Assembly: GCA_003153295.1 (NCBI GenBank)
Contig: PLXY01000008.1
Coordinates: 311,714 to 375,713 of the forward strand
Source of the DNA: Parachlamydiales bacterium
GTDB taxonomy: Bacteria; Chlamydiota; Chlamydiia; Chlamydiales; Rhabdochlamydiaceae
Direction of reading: 5' to 3'
DNA length: 64,000 bases
The position numbers and the translations under genes were made by a program. The notes under the pieces were generated by a model that was given only the letters and a program-made list of their open reading frames with translations, did not search any database and was not told the origin of the DNA. Shown here in pieces: positions 19,523 through 27,785 of this stretch; positions within the stretch are counted from its first letter, which is position 1, and the number at the start of each line of letters is the position of its first letter.

Positions 19523-20180
19523 TTTTTGTGTAATTAAGCGTTAAATAATAAGCGAATGTTGTCGTAGTCGTGATAAATAGAGATGTGATCAGAAGGATCT
19601 TTGCGGCTCGTTGTTGTTCTTTTTCGATGGCTGGATCTCTAACTTTAGAATACAGCGAAAAAAGTGATACCGAGGCGGACAAGATAGCAAAGATCCCAAT
19701 GACACCAAAATTAAATCGATTTTTTTCTATAAATGCGGGTGTAGCTTCTACGAATTTGACCAAATCATTACAGGATGACTCTGAACGAACTCCCTTATAG
19801 GGATAAAGTCCCTCTAAGGCTTTAGCATAGGATAAGCTAGATGTGTGATAATTTTTTGCGTAAATACTCATAAAAAATGAGCGAGCAGCCGCCAGAACCA
19901 AAGTAATTAAACTATACCAAAGCCATTTTTGTTTTGCATCTGCGTGATTCCTATCGCCAGTCAAAGTGGTCATCTTACGCATCGCAATGATGACCATACC
20001 GCCAAGAACACCATTGATAATACAAATAGCGCCTATATACTCGCTTAAATTTTGCATTTTATCTATAAAATGACTCAAAGCTTCCCAAGCGATCAAACTA
20101 ATTTCTTGAGACGCAGAAGATTCAGGCCTTAAAACATCAATCGATGCTAGTAGATTTGTTGGGAACGTAATACTGCTCAT
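19512..20180 (-). CDS. Four-helix membrane protein, Inc-like paralogue family (member A)
   Basis: 222 residues with four hydrophobic segments: near 43-65 (YIGAICIINGVLGGMVIIAM), 84-106, 150-172 and 195-215. The two halves each begin with a Pro-containing soluble helix (VLRPESSASQEISLIAWEAL; GLYPYKGVRSESSCNDLVK) followed by a hydrophobic pair. This layout is shared with the two plus-strand genes at 20315 and 21050, indicating a divergently placed family. There is no cleavable signal peptide. Paired hydrophobic segments recall chlamydial inclusion membrane proteins; this is inference from topology only. Function unknown. Confidence 0.75.
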   Translation of the reverse strand: MSSITFPTNLLASIDVLRPESSASQEISLIAWEALSHFIDKMQNLSEYIGAICIINGVLGGMVIIAMRKMTTLTGDRNHADAKQKWLWYSLITLVLAAARSFFMSIYAKNYHTSSLSYAKALEGLYPYKGVRSESSCNDLVKFVEATPAFIEKNRFNFGVIGIFAILSASVSLFSLYSKVRDPAIEKEQQRAAKILLITSLFITTTTTFAYYLTLNYTKIKS

Positions 20181-20314
20181 TTCTTACCATCTAAATTTTT
20201 CTTATTATACCTGCATTAGGACGTTAATTCAATACTATTTACCTTTGATTAAAACATTTGTCTGTAAATAGGCAAAATCTGTTATTATATACACTAAATT
20301 TTTGGAGAAATGAA

Positions 20315-20998
20315 ATGAGTACACTGAGTCTAGACGCTGCTTTAAAGCTTTTAAAACCGGGAACACCAGCATCTGTTGAAGCAGTTAATGCCTGGAAAGC
20401 TGTGAAACTGTTTGCTGATACGCTGCCTACTTATGTGGGAAAAATTCACCTCCTGGTTGCCTGTACCGGAGTGCTCGTTACCCTATCTGTAGCTGCAACT
20501 TTATGCCGCGGTTTGACATCTACGATTACAACTGAAAAAAAACACAAATCTTATACCCTCAACACAGCTCTTTTGACGATTACTACTATGATCACAACGG
20601 TTATGAGTTCTTTAGGTGCTTTTAACTGTGCCCGCCACCTCAATTTGGTGCCCTTTAGAGTGATGTCTTGCATGGTTGAAGATTTGAATCCTCAATCGAG
20701 CATTTCTATGCGTACAATGGCCGCCTGGAATGGTTTGGAGAAAATTGTAAATAAGGTCCCCCTTATAATTAAATCCATAGAAAAACTGTCAGCATGGACT
20801 GCAGGATGTGCTGCTCTGGCTTTGGTTGTATCTGTCATCACCATTCGGTCCCAAACAATTCAACATAAAAATAAACCTTCACGCCCCCTAGCAACCGATC
20901 GCCTAGATGAAAAAGTCATCATATCTTGTCTAGGTTTAGCGATTGTTACTTCTATTGGTACGATTGCCTATGCAAAAATGTATACACCCATTCATTGA
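20315..20998 (+). CDS. Four-helix membrane protein, Inc-like paralogue family (member B)
   Basis: 227 residues from the ATG at 20315, seven bases after GGAG; the ORF extends upstream but that part has no start with a ribosome-binding site. Four hydrophobic segments near 42-65, 80-102, 162-180 and 204-222. The two halves look like an internal repeat: LLKPGTPASVEAVNAWKAV before the first pair and LNPQSSISMRTMAAWNGL before the second. Closest relative in the window is the next gene, which starts similarly (LDASLLFLKPGISAS). No known domain recognised. Confidence 0.78.
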   Translation: MSTLSLDAALKLLKPGTPASVEAVNAWKAVKLFADTLPTYVGKIHLLVACTGVLVTLSVAATLCRGLTSTITTEKKHKSYTLNTALLTITTMITTVMSSLGAFNCARHLNLVPFRVMSCMVEDLNPQSSISMRTMAAWNGLEKIVNKVPLIIKSIEKLSAWTAGCAALALVVSVITIRSQTIQHKNKPSRPLATDRLDEKVIISCLGLAIVTSIGTIAYAKMYTPIH

Positions 20999-21049
20999 GA
21001 AAAAAACAGTTTAGATGATGCCCATACGAATAAATTTTCGGAGAGAAAA

Positions 21050-21739
21050 ATGACGACGGGCGCTTTAGATGCCTCTTTACTTTTTTTGAAACCCGGGATC
21101 TCTGCCTCCCCTGATGACGTTTTAAAATCCTGGAACCATATCAAAGTCTTTTCCGACACCACCTCAGAGGGAATCAAGAAAGTTTATACTATTGCGGCTT
21201 ATAGCATGGGTTTCCTGACAGTCTATGGAATCAGCACCCTTATTCAAATCCACCTGAAGAAAAAAATAATTAAAAAAAATCCGACAAGAACAGGCTTAGG
21301 AATCTCTCATTTCGTTGCTCTGGTGGCAACAGGGGGCTTGAGTGGTGCTTTTATTATCATTTCCCGCCAATTTTACCATTTGCCGCTCAATCTTTTATCT
21401 CGCTGTGTTGAACAGATGAATCCTCAAGCTAACTCCGCTGCTCATTTAGATCAGTGGAAGGCCTTATTAGGACTTGTAATAATTGTTAATAACAGAGCAG
21501 CACCTCTTATAAAAAAACTAAACACGTGGTCTTTTGCCACGGTAGTTTTCGCTGGCTTGTCTTTTGTCAAATTCCTCACATATCTGCGTCTTCAGTCTTA
21601 CAAGGAACAGGCGGGAGAAATCCAAAAATTGGAAAGTCATCGCTGGAATGATAGTATCATGCTCGCTAGCCTGGGACTAGCATGCGGGGCTGCTCTATGC
21701 GCTAATATCTATGGAAAACCTTCTTTGACAACTTCTTGA
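21050..21739 (+). CDS. Four-helix membrane protein, Inc-like paralogue family (member C)
   Basis: 229 residues; ATG preceded by GGAGAG. Same plan as the preceding gene: LDASLLFLKPGISASPDDV, hydrophobic pair, then MNPQANSAAHLDQWKALL and a second hydrophobic pair (SFATVVFAGLSFVKFL and IMLASLGLACGAALCANIY). Basic KKKIIKKNPTR lies between helices 1 and 2, suggesting a cytosolic loop. Tandem duplicate of the gene at 20315. Ends one base before the convergent terC gene. Confidence 0.78.
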   Translation: MTTGALDASLLFLKPGISASPDDVLKSWNHIKVFSDTTSEGIKKVYTIAAYSMGFLTVYGISTLIQIHLKKKIIKKNPTRTGLGISHFVALVATGGLSGAFIIISRQFYHLPLNLLSRCVEQMNPQANSAAHLDQWKALLGLVIIVNNRAAPLIKKLNTWSFATVVFAGLSFVKFLTYLRLQSYKEQAGEIQKLESHRWNDSIMLASLGLACGAALCANIYGKPSLTTS

Positions 21740-21740
21740 A

Positions 21741-22634
21741 TCAATTCTTGTTTTTTCGAATCGAATACAAGACTGAAATTAGCAGGATTGTTGCAATCAC
21801 TGAAAGTGAAACAATCAGCGGAACCGTGAAGAAGGGTGACACAATCATTTTCAAGCCAATAAAGAGCAAGATGGCCCCTAGTCCAATTTTCAGATGAGTC
21901 AAGATCTTGAACCACGGCTCGAGTAAGAAGAACAACGACCGAAGACCCAGCACCGCAAAAACGTTCGATGTATAAGCAATAAAAGGATCGCGGGTCACCG
22001 CCAGCACAGCCGGAATCGAATCGAGTGCAAATAACAGATCAGAACTCTCAACCATCACGAGCACCAAGAACAATGGCGTAAGGTATTTTATCCCCTTCTT
22101 CTTGACCAAATATTTATCTTCTACATACTCGGAAGTCACTTTAAAATGACGCCGTATCCAGCGGAGCAGCCGGTTTTCTTCAATCGGAAGTTCTCCTTTC
22201 TTCTGGACCATGAGCCGAATCCCCGTAAAACCGACTACAACACCCAACACATAGATCAACCAATCGAACTGATTGATCAAGGAAACTCCTCCTAGAATCA
22301 ACCCTAGTCGCATAATAAATGCCCCGAGCACTCCCCGATAAAGAACTTTATGCTGCAATGTTTTTGGCACTTGAAAAAATGAAAAAATCAGCAAGAAGAC
22401 AAACAAATTGTCTATGCTCAGAGATTTTTCTACGAGATAAGAGGTGAAAAATTCTATTCCCTTCTCAGGACCATCCTGGAGATAGACATAACCATTAAAA
22501 CACATCGCTAGCACAATCCAGCCGATGCTCCAGAAAAGCGCAGCCTTTTGTTTCATTTCTCTCTTACGAAATACAAGCAAATCGATCGCCAGAAGAACAA
22601 ACACCAAAAGATGAAATCCTATCCATCGCGCCAT
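21741..22634 (-). CDS. TerC family integral membrane protein
   Basis: 297 residues with about eight hydrophobic segments. TerC/Alx signature regions are clear: SLSIDNLFVFLLIFSFF and LFALDSIPAVLAVTRDPFIA, each carrying the conserved Asp of the family, and FAVLGLRSLFFLL. Family members are implicated in manganese export or metallation of exoenzymes and in tellurite or pH stress; specificity here is not determinable. Single gene with its own upstream region; convergent with the membrane protein at 21050. Confidence 0.9.
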   Translation of the reverse strand: MARWIGFHLLVFVLLAIDLLVFRKREMKQKAALFWSIGWIVLAMCFNGYVYLQDGPEKGIEFFTSYLVEKSLSIDNLFVFLLIFSFFQVPKTLQHKVLYRGVLGAFIMRLGLILGGVSLINQFDWLIYVLGVVVGFTGIRLMVQKKGELPIEENRLLRWIRRHFKVTSEYVEDKYLVKKKGIKYLTPLFLVLVMVESSDLLFALDSIPAVLAVTRDPFIAYTSNVFAVLGLRSLFFLLEPWFKILTHLKIGLGAILLFIGLKMIVSPFFTVPLIVSLSVIATILLISVLYSIRKNKN

Positions 22635-22750
22635 ATCTTCTCACATATAGAAGGTTGAACCATTTTGAACAAAGTTTACTGCTCACTCACTCTCTTTTAG
22701 GAGCCTCCTTCCCCAACATAAAAAACATCTCAGACAAATAAAATTTTATC

Positions 22751-22780
22751 TTGTACTTAAATAAGTTTTAATACTAAAAT
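22751..22780 (+). promoter_or_regulatory. Candidate promoter upstream of the repeat protein gene at 22883
   Basis: TTGTAC (22751-22756), 18-base spacer, TAAAAT (22775-22780). It would give a leader of nearly 100 bases that contains the hairpin described at 22839-22853. Weak matches; no experimental support. Confidence 0.3.
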
Positions 22781-22838
22781 TTTTTTCGAAAAGTAACCGA
22801 TCTCATCACCAGAGGTCGCAAAAAGGTTTCTGAAACAT

Positions 22839-22853
22839 CCTTGCTCAGCAAGG
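22839..22853 (+). promoter_or_regulatory. Leader hairpin before the gene at 22883
   Basis: CCTTGC (22839-22844), loop TCA, GCAAGG (22848-22853), followed shortly by a run of five T, then the ribosome-binding site AGGAGG. A smaller GTTTC/GAAAC stem lies just upstream. It could be an attenuator-like or stability element of the 5' leader. Confidence 0.35.
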
Positions 22854-22882
22854 GGATTTTTAAAAAACAATAGGAGGCATTT

Positions 22883-23581
22883 ATGGCAGGAAAAGTAGAT
22901 AGCAGACCAGGAGTAACACCAGCGGCACCACTAGCTAGAGATGTAGGGGATTCTTCAACACCAAAGAGTAGTGCAGGTCTTGGAGGAACAACGGACACGA
23001 TGACTGGTGCTGGAAAACCTATCCATCAGCGCTGGGGAACGATGATAAAGAATGGATTAGTAGCACCTTTTTCATTCTCTAACAGAATATTCTGGAGATT
23101 CATGGGATTCTTTGCTGACATCATCTGGGGCAAGGGAAGAACTCCTGCTGCACTCGTGGATGTTGAGTTCAAAACATGGTACGGTCGTAGATATATGACT
23201 AAAGTTAGCTTAGAGGAAGCTATTGACAATCAATACTTGACTCAGTCAGGTGAAGCTTATACTCCTGAATATGCTGTAAAAAATACCTTATGTAATCAAG
23301 ACTACATCGCAACACTCGGTCTTCAGCAAGTAGATTTCAAATGGATCAACTGGCGTGGTGCTGAGTACACTTATAAAGGAACTTTAAAAGCTGCTATCGC
23401 GGGTAATTATATCAATATTTTTCAAGCGATTAAAAATAATTTAATTACAGAAAAGCAAGCTGTTTTAGGTAAATTTACAACAGTTGAAAAATTAACTGCT
23501 CATAAAAAAGCTGCAGCTGAAGCAAAAAGTGTCAAAGCTGCTACCGCAACTGGCAGTGAGAAGAAAAAGGCCGCAAAATAA
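22883..23581 (+). CDS. Unknown protein with internal repeat and Ala/Lys-rich tail
   Basis: 232 residues, no family recognised. Residues 1-50 are Gly/Ser/Thr-rich and probably disordered. A 28-residue repeat is visible: 93-120 (FKTWYGRRYMTKVSLEEAI core) and 150-177 (FKWINWRGAEYTYKGTLKAA core). The tail, 201-232, is Ala/Lys-rich like histone H1-type tails. The ribosome-binding site ATAGGAGGCA is one of the strongest in the window and a strong terminator follows, both suggesting high expression from a single-gene unit. A nucleic-acid-binding or secreted role are both possible; neither is shown. Confidence 0.75.
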   Translation: MAGKVDSRPGVTPAAPLARDVGDSSTPKSSAGLGGTTDTMTGAGKPIHQRWGTMIKNGLVAPFSFSNRIFWRFMGFFADIIWGKGRTPAALVDVEFKTWYGRRYMTKVSLEEAIDNQYLTQSGEAYTPEYAVKNTLCNQDYIATLGLQQVDFKWINWRGAEYTYKGTLKAAIAGNYINIFQAIKNNLITEKQAVLGKFTTVEKLTAHKKAAAEAKSVKAATATGSEKKKAAK

Positions 23582-23603
23582 TTCTTTTTGTGCACTTTAA
23601 CAG

Positions 23604-23635
23604 ACCCGGCATCTTCTAGATGCCGGGTTTTTTTA
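23604..23635 (+). terminator. Rho-independent terminator
   Basis: ACCCGGCATCT (23604-23614), loop TCT, AGATGCCGGGT (23618-23628), then seven T. Perfect 11-bp stem; terminates the gene ending at 23581. Confidence 0.93.
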
Positions 23636-23672
23636 TCGCTTCTTAGCTCTATTTTCGTTAAAATAATCCCCT

Positions 23673-24704
23673 ATGTTAGTACTTGGTATTGAAACAACCT
23701 GCGATGAGACAGCCTGTGCTGTGGTTCAGCATGGTAAAAAAATTCTTTCAAATGTCATTGCTTCTCAAATTGACCTCCATACTCAATATGGTGGGGTCTA
23801 TCCTGAGCTTGCGTGCCGACGCCATTTCGACTTGATTATTCCTATTGTGGATCAAGCACTGAAAGAGGCTCATGCCTCCCCTGCTGATATTGATTTGATC
23901 AGTGTAGCTTACGGCCCTGGTCTGATCGGCGCTTTATTGCTCGGTGTCCATGCGGCCAAATCACTAGCGCTCGCTTGGAACAAACCTTTTGTAGGTGTGA
24001 ATCATGTTGAAGCCCATCTTTATGCTGCATGGATGGGATGCGAGGAACCCGAATTTCCAGCCCTGGGTGTTGTCATCTCTGGAGGACATACTTTTCTAGT
24101 GAAGATGGAGTCCATCGGACAGTATGAAGTAATTGGACAGACAGTCGATGATGCAATCGGAGAAGCTTTTGATAAAGTCGCTGTCATGCTCGATCTACCG
24201 TATCCCGGAGGTCCTGAAATTGAAAAATTGGCCCGTCAAGGCGATCCTAAACGTTTTCCTTTTAAAGCCGGCGTCGTCAAAGGCCAGCCTTGGAATTTTT
24301 CTTTTAGCGGCCTTAAGACCAACGTCCTCTACAAGGTCAAAGGACAAAATAACGATAAAAAAGCCCCCAGTCAGATTCAGGAGCACGACAAACCTCATAT
24401 CGCCGCCTCTTTTCAAGAAGCTGCATTAAAAGATATTTCGACTAAAGCCCTCGCAGCTGCGGAGCAGTTTGATTGCAAAATGATTTTTTTAGGCGGCGGC
24501 GTCACGAATAATCTGCGATTGAGAGAACTCTTCCAGTCCTCAAAAATCCCTGTTTATTGGCCTTTAGGAGGGCTTTCTTTAGATAACGCAGCGATGATTG
24601 CGGGCCTGGGCTACCATGTTTTTCAACAAAAAAATTATCAGGGTGATTCCTTCGACTTGGAACCCAAACCTCGAATCCCCTTTAGAACGCTATTGTCTAA
24701 ATGA
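23673..24704 (+). CDS. tsaD: tRNA N6-adenosine threonylcarbamoyltransferase TsaD
   Basis: 343 residues, full length. Transfers threonylcarbamoyl to A37 of tRNAs reading ANN codons. Recognisable: LGIETTCDETACAVV at the N-terminus, the metal-binding HVEAHLYAAWM, ALGVVISGGHTFLV, DDAIGEAFDKVAVMLDLPYPGGPEIE and FLGGGVTNNLRLRELF. The gene follows a strong terminator, so it must have its own promoter; a TAAAAT lies 13-18 bases before the ATG. Confidence 0.96.
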   Translation: MLVLGIETTCDETACAVVQHGKKILSNVIASQIDLHTQYGGVYPELACRRHFDLIIPIVDQALKEAHASPADIDLISVAYGPGLIGALLLGVHAAKSLALAWNKPFVGVNHVEAHLYAAWMGCEEPEFPALGVVISGGHTFLVKMESIGQYEVIGQTVDDAIGEAFDKVAVMLDLPYPGGPEIEKLARQGDPKRFPFKAGVVKGQPWNFSFSGLKTNVLYKVKGQNNDKKAPSQIQEHDKPHIAASFQEAALKDISTKALAAAEQFDCKMIFLGGGVTNNLRLRELFQSSKIPVYWPLGGLSLDNAAMIAGLGYHVFQQKNYQGDSFDLEPKPRIPFRTLLSK

Positions 24705-24730
24705 GAAAAATCGTATAAAATAGTTTCATT

Positions 24731-24900
24731 TCAGAGGGTAGTTGCAAACTCGCTTTGGAATCAAGTTCGTTGATTTTGACGTTTCTTTTGTATTTTTCAC
24801 AAATCGACATACACAGGTTGGTGTAGGCGATTTGTGAAAAATGCGAAAGAAGCGTTAAAAGCGCGAAGTGGGTTCCAAATGGAGTTTGGCAACACCCTCT
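24731..24900. repeat. Long palindromic element between tsaD and rpmG, candidate MITE-like
   Basis: An imperfect inverted repeat with arms of about 73 bases. Left arm begins AGAGGGTAGTTGCAAACTC (24733), and the right arm ends GAGTTTGGCAACACCCTCT (24900). The inner ends pair exactly as TTTTTCACAAATCG with CGATTTGTGAAAAA around a loop of about 20 bases. TCATT occurs directly at both edges (24726-24730 and 24901-24905), which looks like a target-site duplication. No ORF inside. It may be a non-autonomous mobile element, or the transcript could fold into one long hairpin at the rpmG leader. Confidence 0.7.
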
Positions 24901-24928
24901 TCATTAAATTTATTATTGAGGTAACCAT

Positions 24929-25087
24929 ATGGCAAAGTCTGGACGCGAGATCATCAAACTGAAGAGCACGGAAAGCCCAGAAGTTTATTGGACAAAACGG
25001 AATAAAAAAACGAAGACAGAACGTCTGGAGCTCAAAAAATACGACAAACGCTTGAAGCGGCATGTTGTATTTAAAGAAGCTAAGTAA
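24929..25087 (+). CDS. rpmG: 50S ribosomal protein L33
   Basis: 52 residues starting MAKSGREIIKLKSTES with the typical YWTKRNKKTKTERLELKKYD core and ending HVVFKEAK. This is the Cys-free L33 form, lacking zinc-binding cysteines. ATG follows GAGGTAACC. It lies just after the palindromic element and 2 bases before the permease gene, the same arrangement I recall in chlamydial genomes (rpmG then LolC/E-like and LolD-like genes). Confidence 0.95.
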   Translation: MAKSGREIIKLKSTESPEVYWTKRNKKTKTERLELKKYDKRLKRHVVFKEAK

Positions 25088-25089
25088 TT

Positions 25090-27126
25090 GTGTTCGAACT
25101 TTCGATTCTCCGGAAGTATTTAATACCCCGGAAAAAGCAGCTATCCATGACGCTGATCGCCTTGATGTCGGTCAGCGTTATTTCTTTAGTGGTCTGGCTG
25201 ATTGTTCTTTTTCTTTCTGTCACGGAAGGGATCGAGAAGACATGGCTACAAAAGCTCACTTCTCTCAATGCTCCTCTCCGTTTGACCCCGACGCAAAATT
25301 ACTATTCCTCTTATTACTATCTGGCTGATTCGATCAGCAGCGGCTCTCATTATACAGCAAGAAGCCTCCAAGAAAAACTCACCGGTCTTACGGATCCTCA
25401 CAATCCTGAAATCGACGAAACAGTTCCTGCTTATTGGCCTCATCCTGAAAAAAATCCCGACGGCTCTCTCCGAGACCCTGTTAAAATTGCATCTGCGATC
25501 CTCTCTAATCTAAAAAAAGAACATGCCGATTTGGCTTTCCAAGATTTTGAGATGGGCGGCGGGATGCTCAAGCTTCAGCTCGTTAGGCCCGCTCCTGGCG
25601 GTGGAGAGACACACTCGTTCTTGACGCAGGCGTCCTATTTATCCTCCTTTGCCGATCAAAGCCCTTACATGAAGCAACTGATCTCTCCTCCTTCAATGAA
25701 AGACCTCAATCATCTTTTTTTCCTCTGCCACTATGCTCCTGAAAGTCAATCGCAAGAACTGGGTTTTAATCCTTCGTCTTTCCAGAAGAAAGCGGGAGAA
25801 CTCCTGTCTCAGATTGATATTAAATCCGTGAAGACCACAGGCATTTGGCGCGTTCCTCTGACACTCCTGCCTGAGAACACCTCTATCTCTGCCCATGCGA
25901 AGCTCAAAGGGAAAGAAGCTGTCGGATTTTTCCTAGACAGCGAGAGTTCTGAAAAAGGGGTCTTGAAAAGAAGCGGCAACCAACTCTTTTGGAACAACCA
26001 AGAAGTCTTTTCTACACTGCCCGTTTTTACGGAAAAGGAAATCACTTTCCAGGCTAAGCTTGTGAAGAGTTCTGTTGATATAGCTAAAAGACTCGATGAT
26101 CTCCGTTTTCAAGTGCAGGGAGATCTGAAAAATATCGCCCTCAAAGGAGAAATTCCTTGGAAAGGTGTCGAGATTGCCAGCGCCGATGTCCAGACTCAGT
26201 TCCAACAAAAGCCTTCGACATCGCCTTTCTGGATCCATGGCATCGGTGAAAAACTCGTGCTGCCTACTTTCCACTCCAAGGAACGGGGTATCATGCTCTC
26301 TAAACAATTCCATGATAACGGCGTTCGGATTGGTGACCGGGGCTACCTGGCCTATCCAGCAGCTACAGCAGGGGCTTTACAAGAACAACGACTCTCTGTC
26401 TTTGTCGCAGGCTTTTATGATCCGGGTGTCATGGCCATCGGCAATAAATGCATCTTAGCGCCTGCCAATATCGTTCACTTGATTAACACAACGAGCCAGG
26501 TCGAACATTTTGATAAGACTTCGTCTGCAGGCTTTGCGATTTGGACCAAAGACATCAAACAGGCGCCTCAGCTGGCCAAGAAACTGCAGAACCAATTGAG
26601 AGAGGCTCAAATTGACCAATATTGGAAAGTCACCACGTATAAAGAGTACGACTTTGCAAAAGACCTGTTGCAGCAATTTCAAAGCGATCGTTATTTATTT
26701 ACATTGATCGGCCTGGTGATCTTGCTGGTCGCCTGCTCGAATATTATTTCATTCCTGGTCATCCTCGTGAATGATAAAAAGCAAGAGATTGGCATCCTGC
26801 AAGCGCTAGGAGCATCCCGAAAAAGCATCGCGCTGATCTTTGGAGGCCTGGGTGCTGCTTTAGGAGTCTTAAGCAGCATCGTCGGAGTGGGCACTGCGTT
26901 GCTGACGTTGAAAAATCTCGATAAGCTGGTTCAGTTTTTAAGTTTCTTACAGGGGCATGATGCTTTCAATGCAGCTTTCTTTGGCTCTTCACTTCCGCAT
27001 GAACTCAGTTTTCAAGCCCTGTTGTTTGTCTTGATCATCACGCCGGTTTTATCTTTAATTGCCGGTCTGATTCCTGCGTGGAAAGCTTGCCGTTTAAGCC
27101 CCTCTGCCATTTTGAGGTCCGAGTGA
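25090..27126 (+). CDS. ABC transporter permease, FtsX/LolC-LolE-like
   Basis: 678 residues. MacB/LolCE topology: one N-terminal transmembrane helix (TLIALMSVSVISLVVWLIVL, near 20-40), a long extracytoplasmic domain (about 45-540) and three C-terminal helices (YLFTLIGLVILLVACSNIIS and two more) in an FtsX domain with DKKQEIGILQALGASRKSI. The periplasmic part is much longer than in E. coli LolC/E (about 400 residues in total). Start is GTG at 25090, two bases after the rpmG stop. Overlaps the ATPase gene by 4 bases. Probable role: extracting lipoproteins from the inner membrane for outer-membrane sorting. Confidence 0.85.
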   Translation: MFELSILRKYLIPRKKQLSMTLIALMSVSVISLVVWLIVLFLSVTEGIEKTWLQKLTSLNAPLRLTPTQNYYSSYYYLADSISSGSHYTARSLQEKLTGLTDPHNPEIDETVPAYWPHPEKNPDGSLRDPVKIASAILSNLKKEHADLAFQDFEMGGGMLKLQLVRPAPGGGETHSFLTQASYLSSFADQSPYMKQLISPPSMKDLNHLFFLCHYAPESQSQELGFNPSSFQKKAGELLSQIDIKSVKTTGIWRVPLTLLPENTSISAHAKLKGKEAVGFFLDSESSEKGVLKRSGNQLFWNNQEVFSTLPVFTEKEITFQAKLVKSSVDIAKRLDDLRFQVQGDLKNIALKGEIPWKGVEIASADVQTQFQQKPSTSPFWIHGIGEKLVLPTFHSKERGIMLSKQFHDNGVRIGDRGYLAYPAATAGALQEQRLSVFVAGFYDPGVMAIGNKCILAPANIVHLINTTSQVEHFDKTSSAGFAIWTKDIKQAPQLAKKLQNQLREAQIDQYWKVTTYKEYDFAKDLLQQFQSDRYLFTLIGLVILLVACSNIISFLVILVNDKKQEIGILQALGASRKSIALIFGGLGAALGVLSSIVGVGTALLTLKNLDKLVQFLSFLQGHDAFNAAFFGSSLPHELSFQALLFVLIITPVLSLIAGLIPAWKACRLSPSAILRSE

Positions 27127-27785
27127 TACTTAAAGCAAAAAACATCTCGAAGAGTTTTAAGAGTCCGATCGATGTGACGATTCTGAAAGATATTACTTTA
27201 GAAATTAAAGCGGGTGAGACCATTGCAATCACGGGAAAGTCCGGCGAAGGGAAGACGACGCTGCTCCATATTTTAGGAACGTTGGAAGCGCCCACAAATG
27301 GAACGTTAGAAATCTGCGGTACTTTGGCTTCTTCTTCGACGTGGAACCATCTCCGGAATCAGAAAATCGGGTTTATTTTCCAGGCCTACAATCTTTTAGA
27401 AGACTACACGGTGCTGGAAAATATCCTCATGCCTGCCAAGATCGCCCATCAAGATACGCGGCCCGGCTCTGCAAGCCATACGCGTGCTTTAGAACTGCTC
27501 CAAGAAGTGGGCTTAAGCCATCGCGCTGATTTTCCAGCTAAGCTTCTTTCCGGCGGAGAAAAACAACGGGCAGCGATCGCTCGCGCTTTCTTGAACGATC
27601 CGGCTCTGATTCTGGCCGATGAGCCGTCGGGCAATCTCGATCATGCCCATTCGACCATCATCTATAATCTTCTTTTATCCGCTGCTCAAAAGCGAGGCAA
27701 AGCCCTGATTGTGGTCACTCACGATCGAGAACTTGCAGCTCTTTGCCAAAAAACGTATTCTCTGATGGATGGAGTACTTTCATGA
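27123..27785 (+). CDS. lolD: ABC transporter ATP-binding protein, LolD-like
   Basis: 220 residues. Walker [11 protein letters not shown]-loop in [19 protein letters not shown], signature [16 protein letters not shown], Walker [13 protein letters not shown], switch His in VVTHD. MacB/LolD subfamily by the [18 protein letters not shown] region. I choose the GTG at 27123, which overlaps the permease stop as GTGA; the ORF continues upstream inside the permease gene in a different frame. Stop overlaps the ugd ATG as ATGA, so ugd is translationally linked to this transporter. Confidence 0.9.
   Translation: MILKAKNISKSFKSPIDVTILKDITLEIKAGETIAITGKSGEGKTTLLHILGTLEAPTNGTLEICGTLASSSTWNHLRNQKIGFIFQAYNLLEDYTVLENILMPAKIAHQDTRPGSASHTRALELLQEVGLSHRADFPAKLLSGGEKQRAAIARAFLNDPALILADEPSGNLDHAHSTIIYNLLLSAAQKRGKALIVVTHDRELAALCQKTYSLMDGVLS

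Noticed and set aside
25246-26682. Several minus-strand ORFs of 60-126 codons
   Set aside because: All are antisense to the LolC/E-like permease gene and show no start signals or motifs.
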